Made by a program: the position numbers and the translations under genes | Assembly (NCBI GenBank): GCA_015059095.1 | Contig: SVBA01000017.1 | Coordinates: 1 to 38,535 of the forward strand | Direction of reading: 5' to 3' | DNA from: Erysipelotrichaceae bacterium | GTDB taxonomy: Bacteria; Bacillota_I; Bacilli_A; RFN20; CAG-449 | DNA length: 38,535 nucleotides | Shown: piece by piece, positions 22,670 through 31,293 of the stretch | Layout: each line of letters opens with the position of its first letter | Position numbering within the stretch: the stretch's first letter is position 1 | Notes under the pieces: generated by a model | Seen by the model: the letters and a program-made list of their open reading frames with translations, nothing else | What the model was told of the DNA's origin: nothing | Databases searched by the model: none

Positions 22670-22699
22670 TAGACTTAACTACATAATATAGTTTAGAAT
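22670..22699 (+). promoter_or_regulatory. possible promoter of the CYTH-trpS unit
   Basis: -35 TAGACT (22670-22675), an 18-nt spacer and -10 TAGAAT (22694-22699). Confidence 0.45.
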
Positions 22700-22727
22700 A
22701 TATTATGTAAATGAAGGGAGAATCACC

Positions 22728-23309
22728 ATGAACTCAAATATTGAAATCGAAGCTAAGGTCTTATTATTAAAAGACGAATACGATACTATTATTAGAGAAT
22801 TACAACTTGATAAATATCGTAAAATCACTCAAACAAATCATTACATTGATACACCAGATTCATTTTTAAAAAGAAATGGAATCGCTTTAAGAGTGAGAGA
22901 AAAAAACCAAGAGTTTGTATTAACTCTTAAAACTCCATTAAGCGAAGGCTTATTAGAAAAAAACGATAGCATTTCATGGCGTGATTTTGATTTACTTCAA
23001 GATGAAGGTATATTCCCTGAAGGTGGAATTAAAAAATTCTTAGCAATTCTAGGCGTTAATGTTCAAGAGCTAAAAATTTTGACAAGTTTAACAACTGATC
23101 GAATTGAAGTAGACTATAAAGGTGGAATTCTTTGTGTAGATAAGAATCATTATAGTGGCATTATCGATTATGAATTAGAAGTTGAATTCACTTCAATCGA
23201 AGGTGCTAAAGATTTAGCTCTTAAATTATTAAGAGAATGTAATATTTCTAATTCAACATTTAACAATATTTCAAAACAAGCTAGGGCTTTAAATGCTCTA
23301 AGAAAGTAG
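22728..23309 (+). CDS. CYTH domain protein (YjbK-like triphosphatase)
   Basis: 193 residues. The CYTH hallmark ExExK is at E6-E8-K10 (NIEIEAKVLL), followed by HYIDTPD, ALRVREK, LTLKTP, and the acidic/basic strands of a triphosphate tunnel (DRIEVDYKGG, DYELEVEF). Family members hydrolyse inorganic triphosphate or related polyphosphates with a divalent metal; the physiological substrate is unclear. It lies 6 bp upstream of trpS and its stop overlaps the trpS SD, so they share an mRNA. Confidence 0.88.
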   Translation: MNSNIEIEAKVLLLKDEYDTIIRELQLDKYRKITQTNHYIDTPDSFLKRNGIALRVREKNQEFVLTLKTPLSEGLLEKNDSISWRDFDLLQDEGIFPEGGIKKFLAILGVNVQELKILTSLTTDRIEVDYKGGILCVDKNHYSGIIDYELEVEFTSIEGAKDLALKLLRECNISNSTFNNISKQARALNALRK

Positions 23310-23315
23310 GTAAAA

Positions 23316-24305
23316 ATGGAACAAGTAGTTTTAAGTGGTATTAAACCAACTGGTCAATTACAACTTGGAAATTATATTGGAGCTTTACGCAACTTTGCAA
23401 AATATCAAGATGATAATCAAGTCTTTGTATTCATTGCTGACTTGCATGCATTAACTCTTCCAATTGATCCACAAGTTTTATATAACAACACTCGCGATAT
23501 TGTCGCATTCTATTTAGCATGTGGACTAGATCCAAATAAAGCGACTATTTTCCTTCAATCAGATGTTCCTGCTCATAGTGAACTTGGAACAATTTTAGGA
23601 AACTATGCCTATATGGGTGAAATGAATAGAATGACTCAATTTAAAGAAAAAGCATCAAAATTAAACGATAAATCTATTGGTCTCGGATTATATACTTACC
23701 CTGTTCTAATGGCAGCAGATATTCTTTTATATAATGCAAAAACAGTCCCAGTAGGTGAAGATCAAAAACAACACGTAGAATTATGTAGAAATCTAGCAGA
23801 AAGATTTAATCATCGATATAAACAAGATGTATTCACTATTCCAACTCCTGTTATCAACAAAACAGGTGCTAGAATTATGTCTCTTTCCGACCCAACAAAA
23901 AAGATGTCTAAATCTGATCCAAAAGGCGACATTCTATTAAAAGATGATTTAAAAGCAGTTAGGAAGAAAATTATGTCTGCTGTAACTGATTTAGAATGTG
24001 AAGTAAGATATGATAAAGAAAATAAACCAGGTATTTCTAACCTATTAACAATTTATTCATGCTTAAAAGATATAACAATCGAAGAAGCAGAAAAAGAATT
24101 TATAGGTTGCAATTATGGAACATTTAAAAAAGCAGTTGCAGATGTAGTATGTGCTACATTAGAAGAGTTACAAGCAAAATACAATCAAGTTATCGAATCT
24201 GGAATAATTGATGAAGTATTGCAAAAAGGAGCGGAAAAAGCTTCTAAAATTGCAAATGAAACAGTAAAACGAGTTAAAAAAGTAATTGGTCTTTACACAA
24301 AATAA
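23316..24305 (+). CDS. trpS: tryptophanyl-tRNA synthetase
   Basis: 329 residues, the usual TrpRS size. The class I motifs are PTGQLQLGNYIGAL (HIGH equivalent, about 11-24) and KMSKS (196-200). GEDQKQHVELCRNLAERFN is the typical specificity and dimer region. It charges tRNA-Trp. I see no T-box upstream. It ends at a strong terminator. Confidence 0.96.
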   Translation: MEQVVLSGIKPTGQLQLGNYIGALRNFAKYQDDNQVFVFIADLHALTLPIDPQVLYNNTRDIVAFYLACGLDPNKATIFLQSDVPAHSELGTILGNYAYMGEMNRMTQFKEKASKLNDKSIGLGLYTYPVLMAADILLYNAKTVPVGEDQKQHVELCRNLAERFNHRYKQDVFTIPTPVINKTGARIMSLSDPTKKMSKSDPKGDILLKDDLKAVRKKIMSAVTDLECEVRYDKENKPGISNLLTIYSCLKDITIEEAEKEFIGCNYGTFKKAVADVVCATLEELQAKYNQVIESGIIDEVLQKGAEKASKIANETVKRVKKVIGLYTK

Positions 24306-24308
24306 ACT

Positions 24309-24335
24309 AATCACCACTCTGTGGTGATTTTTTTT
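24309..24335 (+). terminator. intrinsic terminator of trpS
   Basis: AATCACCAC (24309-24317) pairs with GTGGTGATT (24321-24329), followed by a long T run. Confidence 0.85.
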
Positions 24336-24339
24336 GTTA

Positions 24340-24365
24340 AAAAAAATACTGGCAAAGCCAGTATT
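24340..24365 (-). terminator. intrinsic terminator of the lipoprotein gene
   Basis: AATACTGGC (24345-24353) pairs with GCCAGTATT (24357-24365). On the minus strand a U run follows. Confidence 0.85.
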
Positions 24366-24385
24366 CTTTCATTATAGAATAATAA

Positions 24386-24922
24386 TTATTCAGCTTCAGT
24401 TGTAGCTAAAGCATAAGCTTCTTGAACAGCTAAGAATGCAGTTCCTTGTAATTTATATGATACTGCTAATGTTTCTGCATAATAAACACCTGGAACAACT
24501 GATTCAGATGATGTATCAAGATAATCTAAAGAACCTTTTTTAACTTTAGTGTATTCAAATGTATATGGACCTACACCTTCAGTATCTGCTGCTTCATCAT
24601 ATTCCCAGTTATAAGTACATGTAAAGTCTGCTTCGAATTCAACACCCTCTTTAAGAGTTTTAGCATAAAGAGTACCTTTATCTGTTTTAAAGTCATATGA
24701 AATTGTATATTTACAATCATATGATGCTGCTGTTGTAGTTACAGACCAAGCAAATTTATTTCCTTCTAAATCGAATTGTCCGTACTTTCCAGAATCTTCA
24801 TTTGCAACCATATATTCTCTTGCTTTAACTTCGTTTGCATGATAAGCTGCTGGATTGCCACAAGAGACTACAGCACAAACTGCTGCTAAGCTAGCTAATC
24901 CAAAAAATTTAAGATTTTTCAT
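24386..24922 (-). CDS. predicted lipoprotein of unknown function
   Basis: 178 residues. A signal peptide with lipobox (SLAAVCAVVSCGNP, Cys21) predicts lipid anchoring outside the membrane. The mature part is acidic, rich in Tyr/Thr/Ala and probably beta-rich, with no motif I recognise. Codon choice looks optimised (e.g. many GCT, GAA), and the promoter is good, so it may be abundant. SD AAGGGAG is present. Single-gene unit. Confidence 0.75.
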   Translation of the reverse strand: MKNLKFFGLASLAAVCAVVSCGNPAAYHANEVKAREYMVANEDSGKYGQFDLEGNKFAWSVTTTAASYDCKYTISYDFKTDKGTLYAKTLKEGVEFEADFTCTYNWEYDEAADTEGVGPYTFEYTKVKKGSLDYLDTSSESVVPGVYYAETLAVSYKLQGTAFLAVQEAYALATTEAE

Positions 24923-24958
24923 ATTATTTTCTCCCTTCTAATTTTATTTGACATATAG

Positions 24959-24987
24959 ATAATAACACCACTACCAAAAAAAGTAAA
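24959..24987 (-). promoter_or_regulatory. promoter of the 24386 lipoprotein gene
   Basis: Minus strand: -35 TTTACT (24982-24987), a 17-nt spacer and -10 TATTAT (24959-24964). Confidence 0.55.
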
Positions 24988-25055
24988 ATAAAATAGTATT
25001 TTTTTATCAATTTATTTACTTGTTTATTCTTCAAAGAAACTACAACTCTTATTGT

Positions 25056-26054
25056 TTACAATAAGTGAATATTATTTTTTCTAAATAATTCAACATCTTC
25101 ATCATCCCAATAAGAAACTTGAACTTCACCAATATGGGCTTTCTTCAACATAAATAAACACATTCTTGATTGTCCAATACCTCCACCAATTGTTAAAGGT
25201 AATACACCATTGATAACATCTTTATGATATGAGTAATTCAACTTATGCAATTCATTTTTTTCTTTTAATTGTCTCATCAAAGATTCTTTATTTACTCTAA
25301 TACCCATAGACGAAATTTCAAATGCTATTTGAAGAGGTTCATACCAAAGTAATATGTCTCCATTTAAATTCCAATCATCATAATCAGATGCTCTTCCATC
25401 GTGTGGCATACCATCATTTAAAGGATTTCCAATCTTCATCAAAAATACAGCTTTATACAATTTTGTGATTTCGTTTTCTCTTTCTTTTCTAGATAAATTA
25501 GGATATCTTTTTTCTAGTTCACTACTAGTAATAAATGTGATTTTTTCCGGTAAATCATAAGTTATTTCAGGATAAGCATTATGAACAACTTTACATGTTT
25601 CTAATAATACTTCATATATTTTATTAACAATATTTTTTAAATATTCTTCAGTTCTTTCTTCTTCTTTTATTACCTTTTCCCAGTCCCATTGATCAACATA
25701 TAAAGAATGGATATTATCAAGTTCTTCAAAAGGACGAATAGCATTCATATCTGTGTAAATACCATTACAAGAATATTTATGTAGCGCATTTCTTTTCCAT
25801 TTTGCTAAAGATTGAACAATTTCTAGAGAAGCATTAGTATTATGTGCCTTAAAATTAACAGCCTTTTCCACCCCACTCAATTCATCATTTAGCCCAGTAG
25901 TAGGCTCAACAAAAAGAGGCGCAGTAACACGAGTCAATTCTAAAGCTTCTGCAAGTTTATCTTCAAAAGTATCTTTCACTAGTTTGATTGCAACTTGAGT
26001 GTCATGAATATTTAAAATAGATTTGTAATTCTTAACTATAATATTATTTTTCAT
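25056..26054 (-). CDS. asnA: aspartate-ammonia ligase
   Basis: 332 residues, the standard AsnA size. The class II synthetase-like core is clear: VTAPLFVEPTTGLNDELSG, DMNAIRPFEELDNIHSLYVD, then VDQWDWEKVI, and GGGIGQSRMCLFML near the end. It makes asparagine from aspartate, ammonia and ATP. It follows the nitroreductase gene by 8 bp and is probably the last gene of a unit with it and the phosphodiesterase. SD AAGGAG. Confidence 0.95.
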   Translation of the reverse strand: MKNNIIVKNYKSILNIHDTQVAIKLVKDTFEDKLAEALELTRVTAPLFVEPTTGLNDELSGVEKAVNFKAHNTNASLEIVQSLAKWKRNALHKYSCNGIYTDMNAIRPFEELDNIHSLYVDQWDWEKVIKEEERTEEYLKNIVNKIYEVLLETCKVVHNAYPEITYDLPEKITFITSSELEKRYPNLSRKERENEITKLYKAVFLMKIGNPLNDGMPHDGRASDYDDWNLNGDILLWYEPLQIAFEISSMGIRVNKESLMRQLKEKNELHKLNYSYHKDVINGVLPLTIGGGIGQSRMCLFMLKKAHIGEVQVSYWDDEDVELFRKNNIHLL

Positions 26055-26062
26055 AATTCTCC

Positions 26063-26569
26063 TTAAATATAAAATACATTACTTTCATCATATTGAGTTC
26101 TTTCTTCTAATTCACAATCTGGATATCCTACATGAATTAATCCTAACGGAATCAACGTTTCATCAATATTTAAAATTTCTCTAATCGCCTTAATTCTATC
26201 TTCCATTGGAAAAACGCCACACCAACAAGTCCCCAAGCCTAAAGAAGTCGCCATCAATAATATATTCTCAATACTACTCGAACAATCTTGAATCCAATAA
26301 TCTTCAACTTTATTAGTGACTGTATTAGTAGTATCCCCACACACAACTATATGCATAGGAGAATTAAAATTAAAAGAACGACCTGCAAATCTTAACTTTG
26401 CAAGTTTTTCTTCGTTTGTAACAATAAAGAACTTCCAAGGCTTTTTATTACAAGCGGAAGGTCCAGACATTGCTGCCATCATCAATTCTTTTACAATGTT
26501 ATCTTCTACTTTTTTATTTAAAAATTTTCTACAGCTTCTTCTTTTTAATAGTGCTTCTTTTAATTCCAT
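26063..26569 (-). CDS. nitroreductase family FMN-dependent oxidoreductase
   Basis: 168 residues from the chosen ATG. The N-terminal RRSCRKFLNKK is the FMN phosphate-binding motif, with GPSACNKKPWKFFIVT (PSxxNxQPW type) and LGTCWCGVFP later, typical of small single-domain nitroreductases. It should reduce quinones, flavins or nitro compounds with NAD(P)H; the natural substrate is unknown. The frame also opens at a GTG overlapping the previous TGA, but AAAGGTGA lies properly before the ATG at 26567-26569. Confidence 0.85.
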   Translation of the reverse strand: MELKEALLKRRSCRKFLNKKVEDNIVKELMMAAMSGPSACNKKPWKFFIVTNEEKLAKLRFAGRSFNFNSPMHIVVCGDTTNTVTNKVEDYWIQDCSSSIENILLMATSLGLGTCWCGVFPMEDRIKAIREILNIDETLIPLGLIHVGYPDCELEERTQYDESNVFYI

Positions 26570-26574
26570 ACTTA

Positions 26575-27123
26575 TCACCTTTCATTAACATAATATTCAT
26601 CAATAATTTTCGAATTTAAATCTAATAATAAAATTCTACCATTCACTAAAGCAATAAATGATTTTTTAGTATTTTCTTTAGGTAATGTAATAGATCCTGG
26701 ATTAATAAATGTTATGCCGTTAATTCTTTCGCATTTACTAACATGTGTATGACCATAAAAAACTATGTCTCCCTTTTGATAATTACTATTTTCTTTATCT
26801 AAATGATGGCCATGTTCCAAGTAAATAGTTTTTAAGTTATACATTATTTTCTTTTTATTATGTATTTTAAAATCTAATACCATTTGATCAACTTCTGCTT
26901 CGCAATTACCTTTAACCATAACAATTTTATCTTTTAAAGGATTTAATAACTTGATTACTTCTTTAGGATTATAACCTCTAGGAATATTATTTCTTGGTCC
27001 ATGATATAATAAATCACCTAAAATAATTAATTTATCAAATTTGTTAATTAAGAAAAAATCTACAACTTTCCTTAAAGTTGTAATGGAACCATGAACATCA
27101 GAACAAATAACATAATTTTTCAT
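26575..27123 (-). CDS. YfcE/MJ0936-like metallophosphodiesterase
   Basis: 182 residues. Calcineurin-fold metal motifs: SDVHGS, LGDLLYHGPR, GNCEAE, LEHGHH and YGHTH. The GNC(D/E) version and small size match YfcE-type phosphodiesterases with Mn2+ dependence; substrates in cells are unknown. The frame can be extended 16 codons, but the ATG at 27121-27123 with AAAGGA upstream is chosen. It ends in TGA, a rare stop in this window, overlapping the region of the next SD. Confidence 0.86.
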   Translation of the reverse strand: MKNYVICSDVHGSITTLRKVVDFFLINKFDKLIILGDLLYHGPRNNIPRGYNPKEVIKLLNPLKDKIVMVKGNCEAEVDQMVLDFKIHNKKKIMYNLKTIYLEHGHHLDKENSNYQKGDIVFYGHTHVSKCERINGITFINPGSITLPKENTKKSFIALVNGRILLLDLNSKIIDEYYVNER

Positions 27124-27171
27124 AACTGTATTCCTTTGATATATTTTACAATAAGTAAAAATATTTCTCAA

Positions 27172-27621
27172 TTAATTATCTAGACTATTTTCATAATGAT
27201 AAATATTATATTGATAGATAAAATTTATCAGAAAAAATAACATAAAATAAATGATTAACAGAAAAATATATATAACAAAGTTAAGATAATTTAATGTTTC
27301 TCCATAAACTTCTAATGACATATAAAGCCATATTAAACCAACAAGATAACAACTACCTAGCGTCATATCATAGAAAGGAGTTTCTTCATCAATTGGTTTT
27401 GTTTCTATAGACAATCTATCATCTTCTGTCTCATCAACCATCTCATTGATTGATAAATCAAAATAATTTGACAACAATCTTAACTCATGTAATGTAGGAT
27501 TAAATTCGCCTAGTTCCCATTTAGATATTTTTTTATTACTGATTCCTATCTTTTCCGCCAAATTTCCTTGAGTTTCCTCGTCATCATATCTTGCAATTAA
27601 TAATAATTCTCTAATTTTCAT
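27172..27621 (-). CDS. membrane-anchored XRE-family regulator
   Basis: 149 residues. The N-terminal helix-turn-helix (about 3-62: GNLAEKIGISNKKISKWELG and NPTLHELRLLSNYFDLSINE) is joined by an acidic linker to two predicted membrane helices (about 88-105 and 115-138). Membrane-tethered XRE proteins can sense envelope signals or pair with a membrane partner. It lies 48 bp upstream of the phosphodiesterase gene. An inverted repeat ATATTAT/ATAATAT near 27652-27675 precedes it. The target genes are unknown. Confidence 0.75.
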   Translation of the reverse strand: MKIRELLLIARYDDEETQGNLAEKIGISNKKISKWELGEFNPTLHELRLLSNYFDLSINEMVDETEDDRLSIETKPIDEETPFYDMTLGSCYLVGLIWLYMSLEVYGETLNYLNFVIYIFLLIIYFMLFFLINFIYQYNIYHYENSLDN

Positions 27622-27702
27622 AAATACCTCGCATATAACTTAAAATTAAAATATATTATACGAAATATAATATGGTAAAAATTATCTCAAAATAAAAGAA
27701 TT

Positions 27703-28320
27703 CTATCCAAAAATTAATTTAAAACTCTCTATTACTAAGTCAAAATTCGAAAAAAAGATTTCAAATCCAATAAAAATCAATATACATCCACCTACAAGAC
27801 CCGCTTTAGAAGAAAACAAACTACCAAACTTTTTACCTAATAAAACTGCCAAAACACATATACCAAAAGTAACTACTCCAATAATTAAAAAAGTAATCAT
27901 CGCTTTATACATTTCCATATCGCCTAAAACAACACCAACACTTAAAGCATCAATTGAAGTTGCAATCGATTGAATAAATATAAGTGTAAAATTGATAGGC
28001 TTCTTTTCTTTCACTTCTTCTTTTTTCATACTATCCACAATAGATTTTATTCCTAAATATCCTAAAATAATTAAAGCTAAATATGGAACAAAATATTGGA
28101 ATATTCTAGTAAAGTCTTCTCCTAAAACTGCGCTAAAAACAGTTACTGCCAAGTAACCTATTGTTGGCATTAACATTTGGAAAAACCCAAACATCCCACT
28201 AATCAATAATATCTTTTTCCATTTCATATTAGGTTCTGATAACCCATCTGTTGTACTAACAGCACATGCGTCCATAGATAATCCTAATCCTAATAAAAGT
28301 GCAGTAAGAATCCAATTCAT
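27703..28320 (-). CDS. mntP: manganese efflux pump MntP
   Basis: 205 residues with six membrane helices in two inverted repeats. The repeated acidic motifs LGLGLSMDACAVS and SIATSIDALSVG are the MntP signature (Asp in helices 1 and 4). It exports Mn2+ to relieve toxicity. The computed frame starts at a TTG one codon earlier; the ATG at 28318-28320, 8 nt after GGAG, is chosen. It follows the Zn/Cd ATPase gene and has its own promoter and a 5'-terminal hairpin that could be a metal-responsive site. Confidence 0.9.
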   Translation of the reverse strand: MNWILTALLLGLGLSMDACAVSTTDGLSEPNMKWKKILLISGMFGFFQMLMPTIGYLAVTVFSAVLGEDFTRIFQYFVPYLALIILGYLGIKSIVDSMKKEEVKEKKPINFTLIFIQSIATSIDALSVGVVLGDMEMYKAMITFLIIGVVTFGICVLAVLLGKKFGSLFSSKAGLVGGCILIFIGFEIFFSNFDLVIESFKLIFG

Positions 28321-28340
28321 CAATCTTTCTCCAAAATAAA

Positions 28341-28362
28341 GACTTATGATAATTCATAAGTC
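28341..28362 (-). promoter_or_regulatory. perfect palindrome at the mntP transcription start
   Basis: GACTTATGA (28341-28349) and TCATAAGTC (28354-28362) are separated by 4 bp. It can be a DNA operator at the start site, or a stem-loop followed by UUUAUUUU right before the SD GGAG. Confidence 0.5.
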
Positions 28363-28371
28363 ATTAAAAAT

Positions 28372-28400
28372 ATCATAAAGAAAATTCTATTATTAATCAA
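28372..28400 (-). promoter_or_regulatory. sigma-A promoter of mntP
   Basis: Minus strand: -35 TTGATT (28395-28400), a 17-nt spacer and -10 TATGAT (28372-28377). The start is near 28365. Confidence 0.6.
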
Positions 28401-28409
28401 TCGTATATT

Positions 28410-30938
28410 TTATTTTTTATATAAAATTCGTAGAGAGTTTAATACACAAAGTAAGCAGACACCAACATCTGCAAAAATTGCTATTAGCATCGCATATGAA
28501 TCTAATACACCAGTAATAGAAATAATGATTGCAATTATTTTAGTTAGTAATATAAAAACTAAGTTTTGAACAATAATACTTTTAGTAAATTTAGAAATTT
28601 TAATAATTTCATTAACTTTAGAAAGATCATCATTCATTATTACTACATCTGCAGATTCTTTAGCTAAATCCGATCCAATTCCTCCAAGAGCAATACCAAC
28701 ATCTGCTCTTTTTAATGAAGGAGTATCATTAATACCATCTCCGACATAAACAATATTTTTCTTTTTATTAGCAATTATTTCATCAACAATTGTATATTTT
28801 TCTTGAGGTAATAATTCTGATTTGACTTCTTTAATTCCTACTTCTTTTGCAACAAACTCTCCAAACACTTTTTTATCACCGGTAAGCATTAAAGTATCAA
28901 TTTTTTTATTATGTAATTGTTTAATAACTTCTTTTGAAGATTCTTTAATCTTATCTCTAACAGTAATACTTCCTAAAAACTCGTTATTCTTAGCAACATA
29001 CACAGCAGTTCCTACTTCTTCATTACAAACAGATTCAATAGAATATTCAATCATCAATTTATCATTGCCTACTAAATAAATGTCACCATCATGTTCCATT
29101 TTTAATCCATATCCTGATATCTCTTCAATAATCGAATTTTTAGTATCTACTTCTATTAGATTACCATTACAAATTGATTTTGCGATTGGATGATTAGAAA
29201 ATGATTCAACCATTGAAGCAATATTTAGTAATTCTTCTTCAGTTCCTTTTTCAACTTTAATAGAAACAATTTCAAATTCTCCTTCTGTAATGGTTCCTGT
29301 TTTATCAAAAATTATTTTTTCAATATTAGTTAGTGCTTCTAAATAGTTTCCTCCTTTAACTAAAATACCATGTTTAGAAGAAGAACCTAATGCAGCAAAA
29401 TAAGCTAAAGGAATAGAAATAACTAACGAACAAGGACAAGAAATAACTAAAATTGCAAAAACACTATTAAGTGCTTCTTGAATTGTCTTTTGATATATCA
29501 ATAATACAACCAATACTACTAATGAAATACATAGAACTATAGGAGTATATACTCTAGCAAATTTAGTAATAAATTGTTCAGAAGAAGACTTCTTTTCATT
29601 TGCCTCTTCTACTATTTTTTTCACTTTTGATAAAGTTGAATCCTTATATTCCTTTTTAACTTCAATAGTAACAACATTAGTTAAATTTATAGATCCAGAT
29701 AAAAGTTCATCATCCTCTTTTTTAAATATTGGTTCAGATTCTCCAGTTAATGCTTTCATGTCAAAAGAAGATTTACCCTCACAAATAATTCCATCAAGAG
29801 GAACTTTTTCACCAACTTTAACAAGGATTCGTTCACCAATCTTAACTTCTTCAATTTGTTTAACTATTCCATTAATCAAAGTAACTTCTTCAATTTCTAA
29901 ATCTATTAACTCTTTTATCGCATCTTTAGATTTTTTTGTTGCTTTATCTTGTAACGACTCACCAATTTTATATAATAAAATAACTGCACACGCTTCAAAT
30001 AATTCAATATCTCCAATAAATGAAAGAACAATAGCTCCTAAAGAAGCAATTACCATTAATAATGATTCATTAAAATAATCTTTGTGTAATATGCCATATA
30101 TCGATTTATATATTAAATCATATGCTAATAGTATATAACTAGTAATATATAAAACAAACAAAGGAATTATGTATCCACTACCGCTTATTAACGGGTCAAC
30201 ATTAAATAATTTTAATAATTCCTCATTTCCTAAAATATTTAATATTGTAGCAATACCAAATAAAATGCAACCTACTATAAACGCTGTTTTTTGCGAAAAA
30301 ATCATATTTTTTTTTATATTACACTGTTTATGAGCATGATGATTGCAACAACAATCATGTTCATCACCTTTGTTATGATGGTGATGATGCTCATGTTTTT
30401 CTTCATGACAGCAACATTCTTTTTTATGTTGATGGTCACAACTACATTCTTCATTGTGTTCATGATGATGATCACAACAACATCCCTCTTCATGTTCATG
30501 ATGATGAACTAGATTATTCAAAGATACTTTTGTCTTAAGTTCATTTTTATTTCTATAAATATTTGTATCTTTCTCGATACTTTTAACAATTGCTTCCACT
30601 TCTGAAAATATATCTTCTTCATTATGTTTAATAATAATTTTATTTGATAAAAATACTACATTTGCCTCTTTGATTAAGGTTGATTTATTTAATGCTACTT
30701 CAACTTTATTCGCACAGTTAGGACAATCAATTTCATCAAAATAGAATTCATCTATCTTTTCTTCTTTTTCATTTAATAAAGCTAATATATCTTCTTCCAT
30801 CAATTTTGCATTTGAAATAATTAATAATTCATCGTTATCTATATTTACGCTTTCAACACATTTATTACTTGTTAGCTTTTCTTTAACTATTTTAATATCC
30901 CATTGAGGATTAATTAAAACTTTCTTTTTATATTTCAT
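28410..30938 (-). CDS. zntA: Zn2+/Cd2+/Pb2+-exporting P1B-type ATPase with His/Cys-rich segment
   Basis: 842 residues. A degenerate HMA-like domain (1-57, no CXXC) and a true HMA domain with DCPNC (71-75) are followed by a segment at 145-206 with 21 His and 12 Cys. The P-type core shows TGES (398-401), the membrane CPC motif (501-503), the phosphorylation site DKTGT (D545), SNHP and GDGIND. The last helix pair carries ADVG, whose Asp with CPC marks the P1B-2 Zn/Cd/Pb class. It pumps metal out using ATP. It lies 11 nt downstream of the ArsR-type sensor gene and is co-regulated by it. Confidence 0.93.
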   Translation of the reverse strand: MKYKKKVLINPQWDIKIVKEKLTSNKCVESVNIDNDELLIISNAKLMEEDILALLNEKEEKIDEFYFDEIDCPNCANKVEVALNKSTLIKEANVVFLSNKIIIKHNEEDIFSEVEAIVKSIEKDTNIYRNKNELKTKVSLNNLVHHHEHEEGCCCDHHHEHNEECSCDHQHKKECCCHEEKHEHHHHHNKGDEHDCCCNHHAHKQCNIKKNMIFSQKTAFIVGCILFGIATILNILGNEELLKLFNVDPLISGSGYIIPLFVLYITSYILLAYDLIYKSIYGILHKDYFNESLLMVIASLGAIVLSFIGDIELFEACAVILLYKIGESLQDKATKKSKDAIKELIDLEIEEVTLINGIVKQIEEVKIGERILVKVGEKVPLDGIICEGKSSFDMKALTGESEPIFKKEDDELLSGSINLTNVVTIEVKKEYKDSTLSKVKKIVEEANEKKSSSEQFITKFARVYTPIVLCISLVVLVVLLIYQKTIQEALNSVFAILVISCPCSLVISIPLAYFAALGSSSKHGILVKGGNYLEALTNIEKIIFDKTGTITEGEFEIVSIKVEKGTEEELLNIASMVESFSNHPIAKSICNGNLIEVDTKNSIIEEISGYGLKMEHDGDIYLVGNDKLMIEYSIESVCNEEVGTAVYVAKNNEFLGSITVRDKIKESSKEVIKQLHNKKIDTLMLTGDKKVFGEFVAKEVGIKEVKSELLPQEKYTIVDEIIANKKKNIVYVGDGINDTPSLKRADVGIALGGIGSDLAKESADVVIMNDDLSKVNEIIKISKFTKSIIVQNLVFILLTKIIAIIISITGVLDSYAMLIAIFADVGVCLLCVLNSLRILYKK

Positions 30939-30949
30939 AAATATTACTC

Positions 30950-31246
30950 CTATTGGTGTTCTATATGTTTAAAAGTTAAATTAATAATATCGTAAACATG
31001 TTGATCATCTATTGAATAAAAAATATTTTGTCCCGATCTTCTATACTTTACTAGATGCATTTGTCTTAATAACTTTAATTGATAAGAAACTGCAGTTTGA
31101 GACATATTTACTTCTTCAACAATCTCACTAACACATTTTTCTCCACTCATTAAAACAAAAACGATCTTAAATCTAGAATAATCTGATAATGCTTTATAAA
31201 ACTCTGCTGTTCTTAAAATTAATTCATCTTGATCAAATTTTTTCAT
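30950..31246 (-). CDS. ArsR/SmtB-family zinc-type metal sensor (CzrA-like)
   Basis: 98 residues, winged helix. The recognition helix is SQTAVSYQLKLLRQMHLV and the wing is RRSGQNIFYSID. The C-terminal helix carries D81, H83, H94 and H97 with exactly the D-x-H-(10)-H-x-x-H spacing of the alpha-5 zinc site of CzrA and SmtB. The alpha-3 position has only one Cys (EKCVSEI), so Cd/Pb sensing as in CadC is unlikely. It represses itself and the ATPase gene and releases DNA on binding Zn2+. Its operator overlaps the promoter start at 31266-31289. Confidence 0.9.
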   Translation of the reverse strand: MKKFDQDELILRTAEFYKALSDYSRFKIVFVLMSGEKCVSEIVEEVNMSQTAVSYQLKLLRQMHLVKYRRSGQNIFYSIDDQHVYDIINLTFKHIEHQ

Positions 31247-31265
31247 AGTACTACCTCTTAATTAG

Positions 31266-31289
31266 ATATATGTGCATATACACATATAT
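31266..31289. promoter_or_regulatory. metal-sensor operator palindrome
   Basis: ATATATGTG (31266-31274) and CACATATAT (31281-31289) flank a 6-bp centre, a 24-bp palindrome of the ArsR/SmtB type. It covers the predicted transcription start of the sensor-ATPase operon. Confidence 0.75.
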
Positions 31290-31293
31290 TAAT

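Noticed and set aside
26570-26578. GTG/TTG starts overlapping SDs (here and at 1614, 3312, 6014, 16976, 18595, 19647, 27171, 28323, 33632, 34520, 38378)
   Set aside because: In each case the earlier start codon lies in or upstream of the SD, and a downstream ATG has correct spacing, so the shorter form was annotated.
28321-28409. yybP-ykoY manganese riboswitch before mntP
   Set aside because: The interval is 89 bp with a promoter inside it; the remaining leader is one hairpin and lacks the riboswitch core.
30291-30512. Met/Phe/Thr-rich plus-strand ORF opposite the metal ATPase
   Set aside because: It is the reverse complement of the His/Cys-rich segment (CAT/ATG codons), has no SD, and lies within a well-supported gene.
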